Origin: Chloroflexus aurantiacus J-10-fl
GTDB lineage: Bacteria; Chloroflexota; Chloroflexia; Chloroflexales; Chloroflexaceae
DNA: 64,000 bases
Reading direction: 5' to 3'
Assembly: GCF_000018865.1 (NCBI RefSeq)
Contig: NC_010175.1
Span: forward strand, 5,022,001 to 5,086,000
Shown: positions 27,253 to 35,891 of the stretch, piece after piece
Numbering within the stretch: the stretch's first letter is position 1
Layout of the letters: each line of letters begins with the position of its first letter
The notes under the pieces: generated by a model
Database searches by the model: none
What the model saw: only the letters and a program-made list of their open reading frames with translations
Told to the model about the DNA's origin: nothing
Program-made: the position numbers and the translations under genes

Positions 27253-28463
27253 ACATTCTGTTTGTAGCGCCATACACACCCTCGCCGATCCGGGTGCGAC
27301 CGTATCAGTTTATCCGTCATCTGGCCCGGCGCGGTCATACCATCACCCTGGTTTGTGTCGCCGACAATGAGGCGGCCTTGGCCGAACTGCGTACCATCTG
27401 CCGACGGGTGGTTGCCGTACCAACACGAACCGGTGATCATGTGCTGGCCTATATTCGTGCCCTTCCTACCCGGTTACCGCTCCAGGCTGCCCACTGCCTG
27501 ACTCCTGCGATGATTACGGCAGTAACGCGAGAGATCCAAAGCGGCGATCATGACGTGATCCATATCGAGCATTTACGTGCCGCGGAAATTGGGTTAGCAG
27601 CGCTACACCAGAGTGGTGGCGGACTGCCAGTCGTTCTCGACGCGGTCGATAGCATCAGCCTCCTGTTTGAGCGCACATTTCGGCGGAGCAGTAGCCTGAG
27701 CGGGCGCTTGCGCGCGCTGATCGATCTGGCCCGCACTCGCCACTACGAAGCTACCTACCCCCATCGCTTTGCTGCCGTTGTGGTCACGTCTCCCGAAGAC
27801 CGCTGGGCATTAATGACCCTCAATCAAACCCTGAGCCACCCCGGCCACAATCCGCTGGTTGTTGCTCCCAACGGTGTTGACCTGGAATACTTTCAACCAC
27901 ACACCGGCCCGCGACACCCTGCCAGCCTGGTCTTCACCGGCAAAATGAGCTACCACGCCAACGAGGCCGCGGCTCGCTACCTGGTCGAGGCAATTATGCC
28001 ACGGGTATGGGCAGTGCGCCCTGAAGTAACCGTCACTCTGGCCGGTGCCGAACCAGGCGCCCATATCCGGGCATACGCCCACGATCCGCGTATTACCGTT
28101 ACCGGTGCAGTACCTGATCTGCGCCCCTACCTGACCCAGGCCACCATCGCGGTCGCCCCTATTCGCTACGGTGTTGGCGTGCAAAACAAAGTGCTGGAAG
28201 CGATGGCAACCGCGACCCCGGTGATCACAGCCCGTCAGGCAACAGTCGCCCTGAGTGTACAACCCGGTCACGATCTGATCGTAGCCGATGACGCCGCTGA
28301 GTTTGCGCAGGCGATCTTGAACTTGCTGGCCGATCCTGAACGACGGGACAGGCTTGGGCAGGCCGGGCGTATGTATGTCGAACGCCACCATCACTGGCAA
28401 CAGAGTGTAACTTGCCTGGAATCGGTCTACCGTGCGGTTACGACACCGGTGTATACGCATTGA
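27249..28463 (+). CDS. GT4-family glycosyltransferase
   Basis: 404 aa, start overlapping the upstream stop (ATGA). Same architecture as the preceding gene: P-Y-T-P-S-P-I-R-V-R-P-Y near the N-terminus, V-A-P-N-G-V-D in the middle, and G-V-G-V-Q-N-K-V-L-E-A-M-A at the nucleotide-sugar site. The similarity in length and motifs suggests an old tandem duplication with different specificity now. Confidence 0.8.
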   Translation: MNILFVAPYTPSPIRVRPYQFIRHLARRGHTITLVCVADNEAALAELRTICRRVVAVPTRTGDHVLAYIRALPTRLPLQAAHCLTPAMITAVTREIQSGDHDVIHIEHLRAAEIGLAALHQSGGGLPVVLDAVDSISLLFERTFRRSSSLSGRLRALIDLARTRHYEATYPHRFAAVVVTSPEDRWALMTLNQTLSHPGHNPLVVAPNGVDLEYFQPHTGPRHPASLVFTGKMSYHANEAAARYLVEAIMPRVWAVRPEVTVTLAGAEPGAHIRAYAHDPRITVTGAVPDLRPYLTQATIAVAPIRYGVGVQNKVLEAMATATPVITARQATVALSVQPGHDLIVADDAAEFAQAILNLLADPERRDRLGQAGRMYVERHHHWQQSVTCLESVYRAVTTPVYTH

Positions 28464-28605
28464 TGAATAAATCCTCATTTACTAACCGCAAATATTTAGA
28501 GGAACGTTAGATCGAGGTTAGATAATTTATCCAGTATTTCAGCCAGCTTCCGAGCAATCATGCCAGCAATCCTCACCTTGATCGCTCTTTTTGCAGGAGT
28601 AGACC

Positions 28606-29361
28606 GTGGCGTACTACGATTTTTCAATTGTGATTCCCTGTTATAACGAAGCTGAAGGTTTGCCGGCAATGCATAACCGGCTTATTCAGGCCCTGGATAT
28701 GCTACGCGAACGCGGACGAACCCAGCTCGTGCTGGTCAATGATGGCAGTCGCGACGGAACGGGTGATCTCCTCGAACAGACATTTGGTGCCTGGCCCGAT
28801 ACCGTCATCGTTCACCATCCGACAAACCGTGGCCTGGGGGCAGCGTTGCGTACCGGCTTTGCCAACGCCACCGGTGAAATCATCGTCACCTGTGATAGTG
28901 ATGGCACCTATCCCTTCAGCGAAATACCGGCCTTACTCGACCGGCTCACCCCCGACGTTGATCTGGTGACCGCTTCACCCTATCACGCTGGCGGTGGGAT
29001 TGAAAACGTACCGGCCTACCGGGTCTTCATTAGCAAATCGGCTTCACTCTGCTACCGCATCCTGGTCGATGCACGGATTCACACCTACACCGCGCTCTTC
29101 CGTGCCTGCCGGCGTCACGTGATCGAACACATTACCACCCACGCCGACGGCTTTCTGATGGTGACGGAGTGGCTGGTTGAAGCACTGCTGAGTGGTTACC
29201 GCGTCGCCGAGTATCCAACCACGCTGCGCGTGCGCCAGTATGGACAATCAAAGGCGCGGGTCTGGCAAATCACGAAAACCCACATTCGCTATATGAGCAG
29301 CATTCTCCAGCGCCGCTTCTTTGCCCGACCGCAGACCAAAGCAATCTCGCGCAGTCGATAG
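28606..29361 (+). CDS. GT2-family glycosyltransferase, DPM1-like
   Basis: 251 aa from GTG 28606, with AGGAG 7 bases upstream. GT-A motifs VIPCYNEAEG, VLVNDGSRDGT and the metal motif C-D-S-D-G-T-Y-P. No membrane segments, unlike the GT2 at 19403. It likely makes a polyprenyl-phosphate sugar or adds a sugar inside the cell. A 142-base AT-richer gap precedes it, so an internal promoter is possible. Confidence 0.78.
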   Translation: MAYYDFSIVIPCYNEAEGLPAMHNRLIQALDMLRERGRTQLVLVNDGSRDGTGDLLEQTFGAWPDTVIVHHPTNRGLGAALRTGFANATGEIIVTCDSDGTYPFSEIPALLDRLTPDVDLVTASPYHAGGGIENVPAYRVFISKSASLCYRILVDARIHTYTALFRACRRHVIEHITTHADGFLMVTEWLVEALLSGYRVAEYPTTLRVRQYGQSKARVWQITKTHIRYMSSILQRRFFARPQTKAISRSR

Positions 29362-29388
29362 CCCGACTGCCAGTCTATGGGGGGATCA

Positions 29389-29847
29389 ATGCAACAGATT
29401 GACGAGCAAGTTATCAGGCAGACACCGCCGGCTGTCTCCACCGAGATCGAGCAGCCAACGCCACGAAAGGGTTCACTGGCGATGAGCACCATTATGCTGA
29501 TTTTGATTGCTACGACGCTGGGCGTGATTGGTCAGATGATGTTGAAGCAGGGGATGGGTGCCATGGGGCCACTCGCGCTGACCCTGGAGACGGCACCGGG
29601 GATTGTCTGGCGCATTGTCACCTCACCGATGGTGATCGGCGGTCTACTGGTGTACGGTATCGGCACCTTTTTCTGGCTGGTCACCCTCTCGCGGATTGAT
29701 CTTAGTGTAGCGTATCCCTTCGTTAGCCTGAACCATATCATCATCTTCCTGCTGGCATGGCTGGTCTTGCACGAACAGGTCAATCCACTGCGCGCAGCCG
29801 GTGTGATTGTGATTTGTGCCGGCATGTTAATGGTTGCGCGCTCGTAA
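29389..29847 (+). CDS. small EmrE/ArnE-like membrane protein (DMT superfamily)
   Basis: 152 aa from ATG 29389, which follows GGGGGGA; an in-frame ATG at 29377 has no ribosome site. A 35-residue polar N-terminus is followed by four helices. I-G-Q-M-M-L-K-Q-G-M in helix 1 and S-V-A-Y-P-F-V-S-L in helix 3 match SMR-type proteins and the ArnE/ArnF lipid-sugar flippase subunits. In this locus a role in flipping a polyprenyl-phosphate sugar is more likely than drug export. A single subunit would need to form dimers. Confidence 0.7.
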   Translation: MQQIDEQVIRQTPPAVSTEIEQPTPRKGSLAMSTIMLILIATTLGVIGQMMLKQGMGAMGPLALTLETAPGIVWRIVTSPMVIGGLLVYGIGTFFWLVTLSRIDLSVAYPFVSLNHIIIFLLAWLVLHEQVNPLRAAGVIVICAGMLMVARS

Positions 29848-29875
29848 ATACATCAGAAACCACTGGGAGGGGGTC

Positions 29876-30484
29876 ATGAACAATCTGACATCGTATGTTG
29901 TCCAGACATGCCAAACGCTTGAGCAGTTGCCACTCTGGGAACTCCAACGAGTAGCTGACGCCATCTGGGAAGCCTACCAGCGCGATGCAACCATCTTTGT
30001 CTGTGGCAATGGGGGTAGTGCGGCAACCGCCTCGCACTTCGCCTGCGATCTCTCGAAATGGACGATCAATCCCCAGGCTCGCCGGGTGCGCGCTATTGCG
30101 CTCACCGACAACGTTCCACTGATTACTGCCTGGTCAAACGATCAAGAGTATGCCGATGTGTTTGTCGAGCAGTTGCAGGCGCTCTACCGCGATGGCGACA
30201 TCATCATTGCGATTTCCGGGAGTGGCAACTCGGCCAATGTGGTACGGGCCATCGAATGGGGCAATCGCGTTGGTGCCGTCACCATCGGCATTACCGGACG
30301 TGATGGTGGCCGCCTGTATCGGATTGCCAAAATTGGCCTGCACGTCAAAAACAACTTTATGCCTTTGATTGAAGACATCCATAGCATTGTCTGCCATGCT
30401 CTGGCGGTCAATTTAGGTCGGCAAATCGAAGCCTCGCTCCAACCGGTAATTTTGCAGGCAAAGGCGGTAGGAGGTCAGCAATGA
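29876..30484 (+). CDS. SIS-domain phosphosugar isomerase, GmhA-like
   Basis: 202 aa from ATG 29876 (GGGAGGGGG upstream). The SIS signature is clear: F-V-C-G-N-G-G-S-A-A-T-A-S-H-F and I-S-G-S-G-N-S-A-N-V. Length and motif order resemble sedoheptulose-7-phosphate isomerase (GmhA) and relatives. No other heptose gene is seen nearby, so the phosphosugar substrate is open. The stop overlaps the next start. Confidence 0.78.
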   Translation: MNNLTSYVVQTCQTLEQLPLWELQRVADAIWEAYQRDATIFVCGNGGSAATASHFACDLSKWTINPQARRVRAIALTDNVPLITAWSNDQEYADVFVEQLQALYRDGDIIIAISGSGNSANVVRAIEWGNRVGAVTIGITGRDGGRLYRIAKIGLHVKNNFMPLIEDIHSIVCHALAVNLGRQIEASLQPVILQAKAVGGQQ

Positions 30485-31578
30485 TCCCCATCTCCCGACC
30501 ACTGATCGGCCCCGAAGAGGAAGAGGCGGTGCTGGCTGTGTTACGTTCGGGCATGATTGCGCAGGGGCCAGAAGTTGAACGCTTTGAAGCGGAATTTGCC
30601 GCTCTGTGTGGGACACGCCACGCTGTGGCCGTGATGAACGGCACCATCGCGCTCTACCTTGCCCTGCTGGCCCATAACATTGGCCCTGGGGACGAGGTGA
30701 TCACCACGCCCTTCAGCTTCATCGCCACGGCTAACAGCATCTTAATGACCGGGGCGACACCGGTGTTTGTTGATATCGATCCACGAACGTACAACCTGAA
30801 TCCCGATCTGATCCCTGCCGCCATTACCTCACGAACACGGGCGATTATGCCGGTTCATCTCTACGGTCAACCGGCAGATATGGCACCGATTATCGAAATT
30901 GCCCGCCGGTATAACCTGGCAATCATCGAAGATGCTGCTCAGGCAATAGGGGCGACCTACCGCGACCAACCGGTGGGCAGTTTCGGCGTCGGCTGCTTTT
31001 CGCTCTACGCCACCAAAAACGTGACCAGTGGTGAGGGCGGGATGATCACCACCAACGATCCGGCTATCGCTGACCGTTTACGCTTGTTGCGTAACCACGG
31101 CAGCCGGGTGCGCTATTATCACGAAATCCTCGGCTACAACTTCCGGATGACCGATCTGCAAGCTGCAATTGGTCGGGCCCAACTGGCCAAGTGTGAGCGT
31201 TTCACGGCGCAGCGGATCGCAAATGCCGCATTTCTAAGCGAACACATTCGCCATCCGGCGGTCATCACGCCGTATGTACGCCCGGATGTACGTCATGTCT
31301 TTCATCAGTACACGATCCGCGTGATCGGGAACCGCGATGCGGCTATCAAACAGTTGAACGCCGCCGGTGTCGGTACGGCCATCTTCTACCCACTACCAAT
31401 CCCGCAACAACCGCTGTACCGCAAGCTGGGTATCGAAGCCGAAACGCCGGTCGCCGACCGGATTGCCCGTGAGATCATCGCCTTACCGGTGCATCCGGCG
31501 CTCAGCCTTGAGGAATTGCAGCAGATCGCTGCTGCGGTTAATGCCTTAACCGTACACGAGCCGGTATTGGTTGCCTGA
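30481..31578 (+). CDS. DegT/DnrJ/EryC1 sugar aminotransferase
   Basis: 365 aa, ATGA overlap with the isomerase gene. Family motifs: NGTIALYLAL, TPFSFIATAN, VDIDPRTYNL, IEDAAQAIGA and the PLP lysine K179 in A-T-K-N before S-G-E-G-G. These enzymes transfer an amino group from glutamate to a keto-sugar nucleotide. The pattern is close to WbpE/WlbC-type UDP-3-amino sugar enzymes, which act after a Gfo/Idh dehydrogenase like the one at 34467. Confidence 0.85.
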   Translation: MIPISRPLIGPEEEEAVLAVLRSGMIAQGPEVERFEAEFAALCGTRHAVAVMNGTIALYLALLAHNIGPGDEVITTPFSFIATANSILMTGATPVFVDIDPRTYNLNPDLIPAAITSRTRAIMPVHLYGQPADMAPIIEIARRYNLAIIEDAAQAIGATYRDQPVGSFGVGCFSLYATKNVTSGEGGMITTNDPAIADRLRLLRNHGSRVRYYHEILGYNFRMTDLQAAIGRAQLAKCERFTAQRIANAAFLSEHIRHPAVITPYVRPDVRHVFHQYTIRVIGNRDAAIKQLNAAGVGTAIFYPLPIPQQPLYRKLGIEAETPVADRIAREIIALPVHPALSLEELQQIAAAVNALTVHEPVLVA

Positions 31579-31611
31579 CAACGTGGAGGGTCAACGTAAC
31601 AGGGGGGGACA

Positions 31612-32955
31612 ATGGTAGATATTATCGGCGGAGGCATCCTCGGCCTCAGCCTGGCTTACGAATTGCTTAAACGGCACATCCCGGTACGAGTGTGGGAGCG
31701 ATCAGCCTCACTCGGTGGCCTGATGGGACGCGCACGCTTTCCCGAACTCGATGGAATGGAGTGTGATCGCTATTACCATGCTATCCTCAGCAGCGATCAC
31801 ACCCTCATGAGCCTGTTTGACGAACTGGGGCTGCGTAGCCGCCTGCGCTACACCATCACAAAGATGGGCTTCTACCACGATGGCCGCATCTACCCTATGT
31901 CAACCCCACTCGAATTTCTCCGCTTTCCGCCACTGCGCCTGATTGATCGCCTCCGCCTCGCCTACACCATTCTCGCCTGTCGTCGGATCAAAGACTGGCG
32001 GAGCCTCGAACAGATACCGGTGGCCGAGTGGCTCACTCGCCTCAGCGGCGAGCGCACGGTGCGCCACGTCTGGGCACCACTCCTGCGCGCCAAATTCGAT
32101 GGCGATTTCAGTCACGTCCCTGCCACCTACATCTGGTCGCGCCTGGTACGCACCACCGATACCCGTACCAAAGGCGGTAGCCGTGAGGTCATGTGTTACC
32201 TGCCCAATGGCTACCAGGAGCTGATCGATGCCCTGGCCGCGGCGATCCGGCAACGTGGTGGTCAGATTGAGGTGAATGCCACCATCGAAACGTTGCAGGT
32301 TACTGACGGACGGGTGAGTGGTCTGGTGGTCAACGGTCACGAACTCCCGGCGGACAATGTGGTGATTACCACCCAAACCCCGATTGCGCGGCGGCTGTTG
32401 CCTCCCGCAGCAGCATCGGTAGCAGCCCGCTGGGGGCAGCTCGATGGGTTTCTGGGTATTGTGTGTATGCTGGTGGTGATGCGTCGACGGCTGACACCTT
32501 ACTACACGCTGAACATCACCGATGAACGCATTCCGTTTACCGGCGTGATCGAAACCACGAACCTGATCGATCCGCAGTATGTTGGCGGATACCACCTGGT
32601 CTATTTACCCAAATACGTCTCGGCTGAAAGCCCCTTTGCCCGGATGCCCGATGACGAATTACGCCAGGTCTTTCTCAGCTATTTGCAGCAAATGTTTCCC
32701 GACCTACAGCAAGAGGACATTGCCGCCATCCGCATTGGACGTGAACGGTACGTCGAGCCAATCCATCCCGTTGGTGCAACCGACCTGATTCCACCCGTCA
32801 CCACCGACATTGACGGTCTCTTTTTGGCCAACACTGGTCAGATTTATCCACAGCTTACAAATGGCGAGTCGGTCTGTGCCTTTGCCCGCTCAGTGGCAAC
32901 TCAGATTCAGCCGCTTGTCACCCGTCCATCGTCAGCAGCGTTATCACTTATCTGA
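31612..32955 (+). CDS. FAD-dependent oxidoreductase, protoporphyrinogen-oxidase-like fold
   Basis: 447 aa. The N-terminal dinucleotide motif I-I-G-G-G-I-L-G-L and the L-G-G-L-M-G-R loop match the amine-oxidase/PPOX superfamily, as does the C-terminal G-L-F-L-A-N-T-G-Q motif. Such proteins recur in exopolysaccharide clusters, where they are poorly characterised; UDP-galactopyranose-mutase-like or lipid-sugar oxidation roles are possible. A true haem-pathway role is unlikely here. AGGGGGGG precedes ATG 31612. Confidence 0.7.
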   Translation: MVDIIGGGILGLSLAYELLKRHIPVRVWERSASLGGLMGRARFPELDGMECDRYYHAILSSDHTLMSLFDELGLRSRLRYTITKMGFYHDGRIYPMSTPLEFLRFPPLRLIDRLRLAYTILACRRIKDWRSLEQIPVAEWLTRLSGERTVRHVWAPLLRAKFDGDFSHVPATYIWSRLVRTTDTRTKGGSREVMCYLPNGYQELIDALAAAIRQRGGQIEVNATIETLQVTDGRVSGLVVNGHELPADNVVITTQTPIARRLLPPAAASVAARWGQLDGFLGIVCMLVVMRRRLTPYYTLNITDERIPFTGVIETTNLIDPQYVGGYHLVYLPKYVSAESPFARMPDDELRQVFLSYLQQMFPDLQQEDIAAIRIGRERYVEPIHPVGATDLIPPVTTDIDGLFLANTGQIYPQLTNGESVCAFARSVATQIQPLVTRPSSAALSLI

Positions 32956-32962
32956 GGTTCCT

Positions 32963-34435
32963 ATGAGCATATCCAGCGTTGAATTGACGACGACAGCCTA
33001 TGGCCGGTCTGATCACCGGGCAATCGATTATCAGAAAATAGCTCTCATCGGTGCCCTGATCCTCGGTGATGCGCTGGTTGTCACGGCCAGCTTTGTGCTC
33101 GCGTACATCGTGCGCTTCTTTACCAACCTGCCGGTCTTTGTCGAAGGTGCGATGCAGCCAGAGTTTTACAGCATCTTGATCGCGATGCTGGTGCCGTGCT
33201 GGATTGGCATCTTCGCTATGCACGGTCTCTACCAGCGCACGGCATTGTTCAATGGCACCCACGAGTACAATCAAGTCTTCAACGCCACCAGCAAAGGGAT
33301 GCTCTTCGTGGTTATCTTAACCTTTCTGATCCCCGACATTGTCATTGCCCGTGGCTGGCTGGTGATGAGCTGGATTCTTACCGTGACGCTGACAATTGCG
33401 TGGCGCTTCAGCTTCCGCCGGGTTGTCTACCACTTACGGGCAAAAGGACATCTAACCGAACGCATACTGATCATCGGCGCCACCGATGAGGGAAGGGCAA
33501 TTGCCGAACAGTTATCCGCCGAGCACCGGGCCGGCGCCAATATTGTCGGTTTTATCGACGACCGTCTACCGGTTGGTAGTGAGGTCGGCACAGGCCGTGT
33601 CCTGGGAACTACCGGTGACTTCATCCGGTTAGTAAATGATCTTAACATCGAGACGATTATTATTGCTGATACCAATCTCATTCGCGAACGACTGATCGTG
33701 CTCGATGGGGCAATGGATTTGTTGAATCGTCTCGAAGTCCGCCTGGCACCCGGTCTATTCGATCTGTTGACAATTGGAGTTCAGGTACACGAGCAGGGTG
33801 CAGTTCCCTTGCTAAGCCTCAATAAAACCCGTATTACCGGCATCCACGCTATCGGCAAATTGCTGATTGACCGCATTGGCGCCTTGATCGGCCTTATCCT
33901 GCTCGCACCACTCTTCCTGGTCGTCGCAATCGCGATTCGGCTTGATAGTCCGGGTAAAATCTTTCACCGCCGTCGCGTTATGGGTGTTGGATATCGCCAG
34001 TTCGATGCGTTTAAGTTTCGCACAATGTACGAAGATGGTGACCGGCGCTTGACCCCTGCCCAACGTGAAGAACTGGCGCAGAAGGGCAAGCTCAAGGACG
34101 ATCCCCGTATTACCCGCGTCGGTAAATTTCTGCGCCGCACCAGCATCGACGAGTTACCTCAATTGATTAATGTTCTGCTTGGCCAGATGAGTCTGGTTGG
34201 GCCACGCATGATCACCGCTGCCGAGATGCACCATTTTGGGCGCTGGCAACACAACCTGCTGATGGTACGCCCCGGTCTCACCGGCTTGTGGCAGATTAGC
34301 GGACGTAGCAACCTGGGTTACGCTGATCGGGTGCGCCTTGACATGCATTACATCCGCAATTACTCGATCTGGCTTGACCTGCTGATCATCTATCGTACAA
34401 TTCCGGCCCTGTTGAAGGGCGAAGGCGCATACTGA
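32963..34435 (+). CDS. polyprenyl-phosphate sugar-1-phosphate transferase (initiating enzyme)
   Basis: 490 aa from ATG 32963, 7 bases after the previous stop with GAGG. About four N-terminal helices (25-140) and a Rossmann-like middle (I-I-G-A-T-D-E-G at about 165) precede one more helix near 295 and the catalytic domain of WbaP/WcaJ enzymes: K-F-R-T-M, D-E-L-P-Q-L-I-N-V-L-L-G-Q-M-S-L-V-G-P-R and R-P-G-L-T-G-L-W-Q. It places the first sugar phosphate on undecaprenyl phosphate and so starts glycan assembly at the inner face of the membrane. Confidence 0.85.
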   Translation: MSISSVELTTTAYGRSDHRAIDYQKIALIGALILGDALVVTASFVLAYIVRFFTNLPVFVEGAMQPEFYSILIAMLVPCWIGIFAMHGLYQRTALFNGTHEYNQVFNATSKGMLFVVILTFLIPDIVIARGWLVMSWILTVTLTIAWRFSFRRVVYHLRAKGHLTERILIIGATDEGRAIAEQLSAEHRAGANIVGFIDDRLPVGSEVGTGRVLGTTGDFIRLVNDLNIETIIIADTNLIRERLIVLDGAMDLLNRLEVRLAPGLFDLLTIGVQVHEQGAVPLLSLNKTRITGIHAIGKLLIDRIGALIGLILLAPLFLVVAIAIRLDSPGKIFHRRRVMGVGYRQFDAFKFRTMYEDGDRRLTPAQREELAQKGKLKDDPRITRVGKFLRRTSIDELPQLINVLLGQMSLVGPRMITAAEMHHFGRWQHNLLMVRPGLTGLWQISGRSNLGYADRVRLDMHYIRNYSIWLDLLIIYRTIPALLKGEGAY

Positions 34436-34466
34436 GACTACCTCGTTCACCAGGGGGGAGGGCACC

Positions 34467-35501
34467 ATGAAACAACACACACTGCGCGCTGCTGTTATCG
34501 GTGTCGGGAGCATGGGACGCAACCACGCCCGCGTCTACGCCACCATGCCAGATGTCGAGCTGGTTGCCGTCTGTGATACCAACTATGCAGCCGCCAGCAG
34601 CCTGGCAAACATCTACCGCTGCCGGATCTATACTGATTATCATGCCATGCTCGCCAACGAGGAGCTTGATCTGGTTTCGGTCGTTGTACCGACAAAACAC
34701 CACTTTGCCGTTGCCAGCGCTGCGATTGCCCGTGGTGTGCACGTTCTGGTCGAAAAACCGATTGCCGCAACGGTTGAGCAGGGCTGGTTGTTGATCGAAG
34801 CTGCCCGTCGCCACGGTGTCATTCTTACGGTCGGACATATCGAACGCTTCAATCCGGCCATCATTGCCCTGAAAGAACAACTCGACAACCACGAATTGGG
34901 CAACCTGTTTCAGATCACATCACGGCGCGTGGGGCCATTTCCGGGTCGCATCGCCGATGTCGGTGTCGTCATCGACCTGGCCACCCACGAGATTGACATT
35001 CTCAATTATCTGATCGGCTCGCCGATTGTGCGTATGCACGTCGAACTTCATCGTCACATCCACCAGAGCCACGAAGACATGCTCTCGGCGTTACTCCGGT
35101 TTGAAAATGGCATGATCGGTATTCTCGACATCAACTGGCTGACGCCAACCAAGATCCGCGAGCTGAGCATTATCGGTGAGCGAGGGATGTTCGTTGCGAA
35201 CTACCTGACCCAAGACCTGACCTTTTACGAAAACGACTCGTGTCAGGGCAAAGCCTGGCCGGAGCTGGCGCTCCTTGGGGTGAGCGAGGGGCGTAGCATC
35301 CGGTTGAAAGTACCACGACGAGAACCACTCTACGAAGAACTACGCAGCTTCTGCGAAGCCGTGCGCCACGAGACTGCACCACCGGTCAGCGGTGAAGCAG
35401 GTGTTGCTGCGCTTGAAATTGCCAATCAGATCGTCGATACCGGGTTGCGCGAACAACCCGCCGCCCGCCTGATCGAACGGGCACTGGCCGTTGGCGGCTA
35501 A
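34467..35501 (+). CDS. Gfo/Idh/MocA-type sugar-nucleotide dehydrogenase
   Basis: 344 aa with a GGGGGGAGG box before ATG 34467. Rossmann motif G-V-G-S-M-G-R-N-H-A-R at the N-terminus, then V-E-K-P-I-A, the family's catalytic Glu-Lys-Pro, and D-L-A-T-H-E-I-D with the His near the substrate. Relatives include WbpB/WlbA, which oxidise the 3-OH of UDP-GlcNAc derivatives ahead of a DegT aminotransferase. It is the last gene of the long plus-strand run. Confidence 0.82.
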   Translation: MKQHTLRAAVIGVGSMGRNHARVYATMPDVELVAVCDTNYAAASSLANIYRCRIYTDYHAMLANEELDLVSVVVPTKHHFAVASAAIARGVHVLVEKPIAATVEQGWLLIEAARRHGVILTVGHIERFNPAIIALKEQLDNHELGNLFQITSRRVGPFPGRIADVGVVIDLATHEIDILNYLIGSPIVRMHVELHRHIHQSHEDMLSALLRFENGMIGILDINWLTPTKIRELSIIGERGMFVANYLTQDLTFYENDSCQGKAWPELALLGVSEGRSIRLKVPRREPLYEELRSFCEAVRHETAPPVSGEAGVAALEIANQIVDTGLREQPAARLIERALAVGG

Positions 35502-35891
35502 TAGAGGTGATACCAGCTCTTGCTCAAGGATGTGCCTCATTCCGGGTCCGTACTGAAGCATCACCACGAGCTGCTGGCAGGTCATTGCAGACGAAGTGAA
35601 TACGGTTTCCAGGTCGGGTTTCAGTCTGGCGTGCGGAAGCGAGGCTTCCGCACCCACCTCACACACTGATTAGGCGCGGGACGCGGCAACCTGAGCGCGG
35701 AGACGGAGAACAGCGTTTGCACTGTATACGCAGCACCAGTGTGCGATAGCGGGAGCCATCCGGCACTGCCGGCACTGATAGTTCCCGCCCCCGCTGGAGG
35801 CGGGCAAGGGTGGGGTCGTGTCGCAGCACCCTGCTGGCCGCAGCACCACCATTGCACAAGCCCCATCCATTCCCCTCTCCAGCCCCTGCAC
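35502..35891. other. 390-base gap after the glycan operon
   Basis: No protein-like frame. Contains a perfect 10-bp hairpin (35631-35653) and a GC-rich half with a CCCGCC/GGCGGG pair near 35784-35804. It separates convergent genes, so terminators for both directions are expected here. Confidence 0.6.
35631..35653. terminator. hairpin downstream of glycan operon
   Basis: GTGCGGAAGC pairs perfectly with GCTTCCGCAC over a 3-base GAG loop, 130 bases after the Gfo/Idh stop and 239 bases before the convergent ligase stop. No T-run follows. Confidence 0.45.

Noticed and set aside
31612..32955. Protoporphyrinogen oxidase of the haem/bacteriochlorophyll pathway
   Set aside because: The fold is shared, but the gene is embedded in a glycan operon and lacks any tetrapyrrole neighbour.
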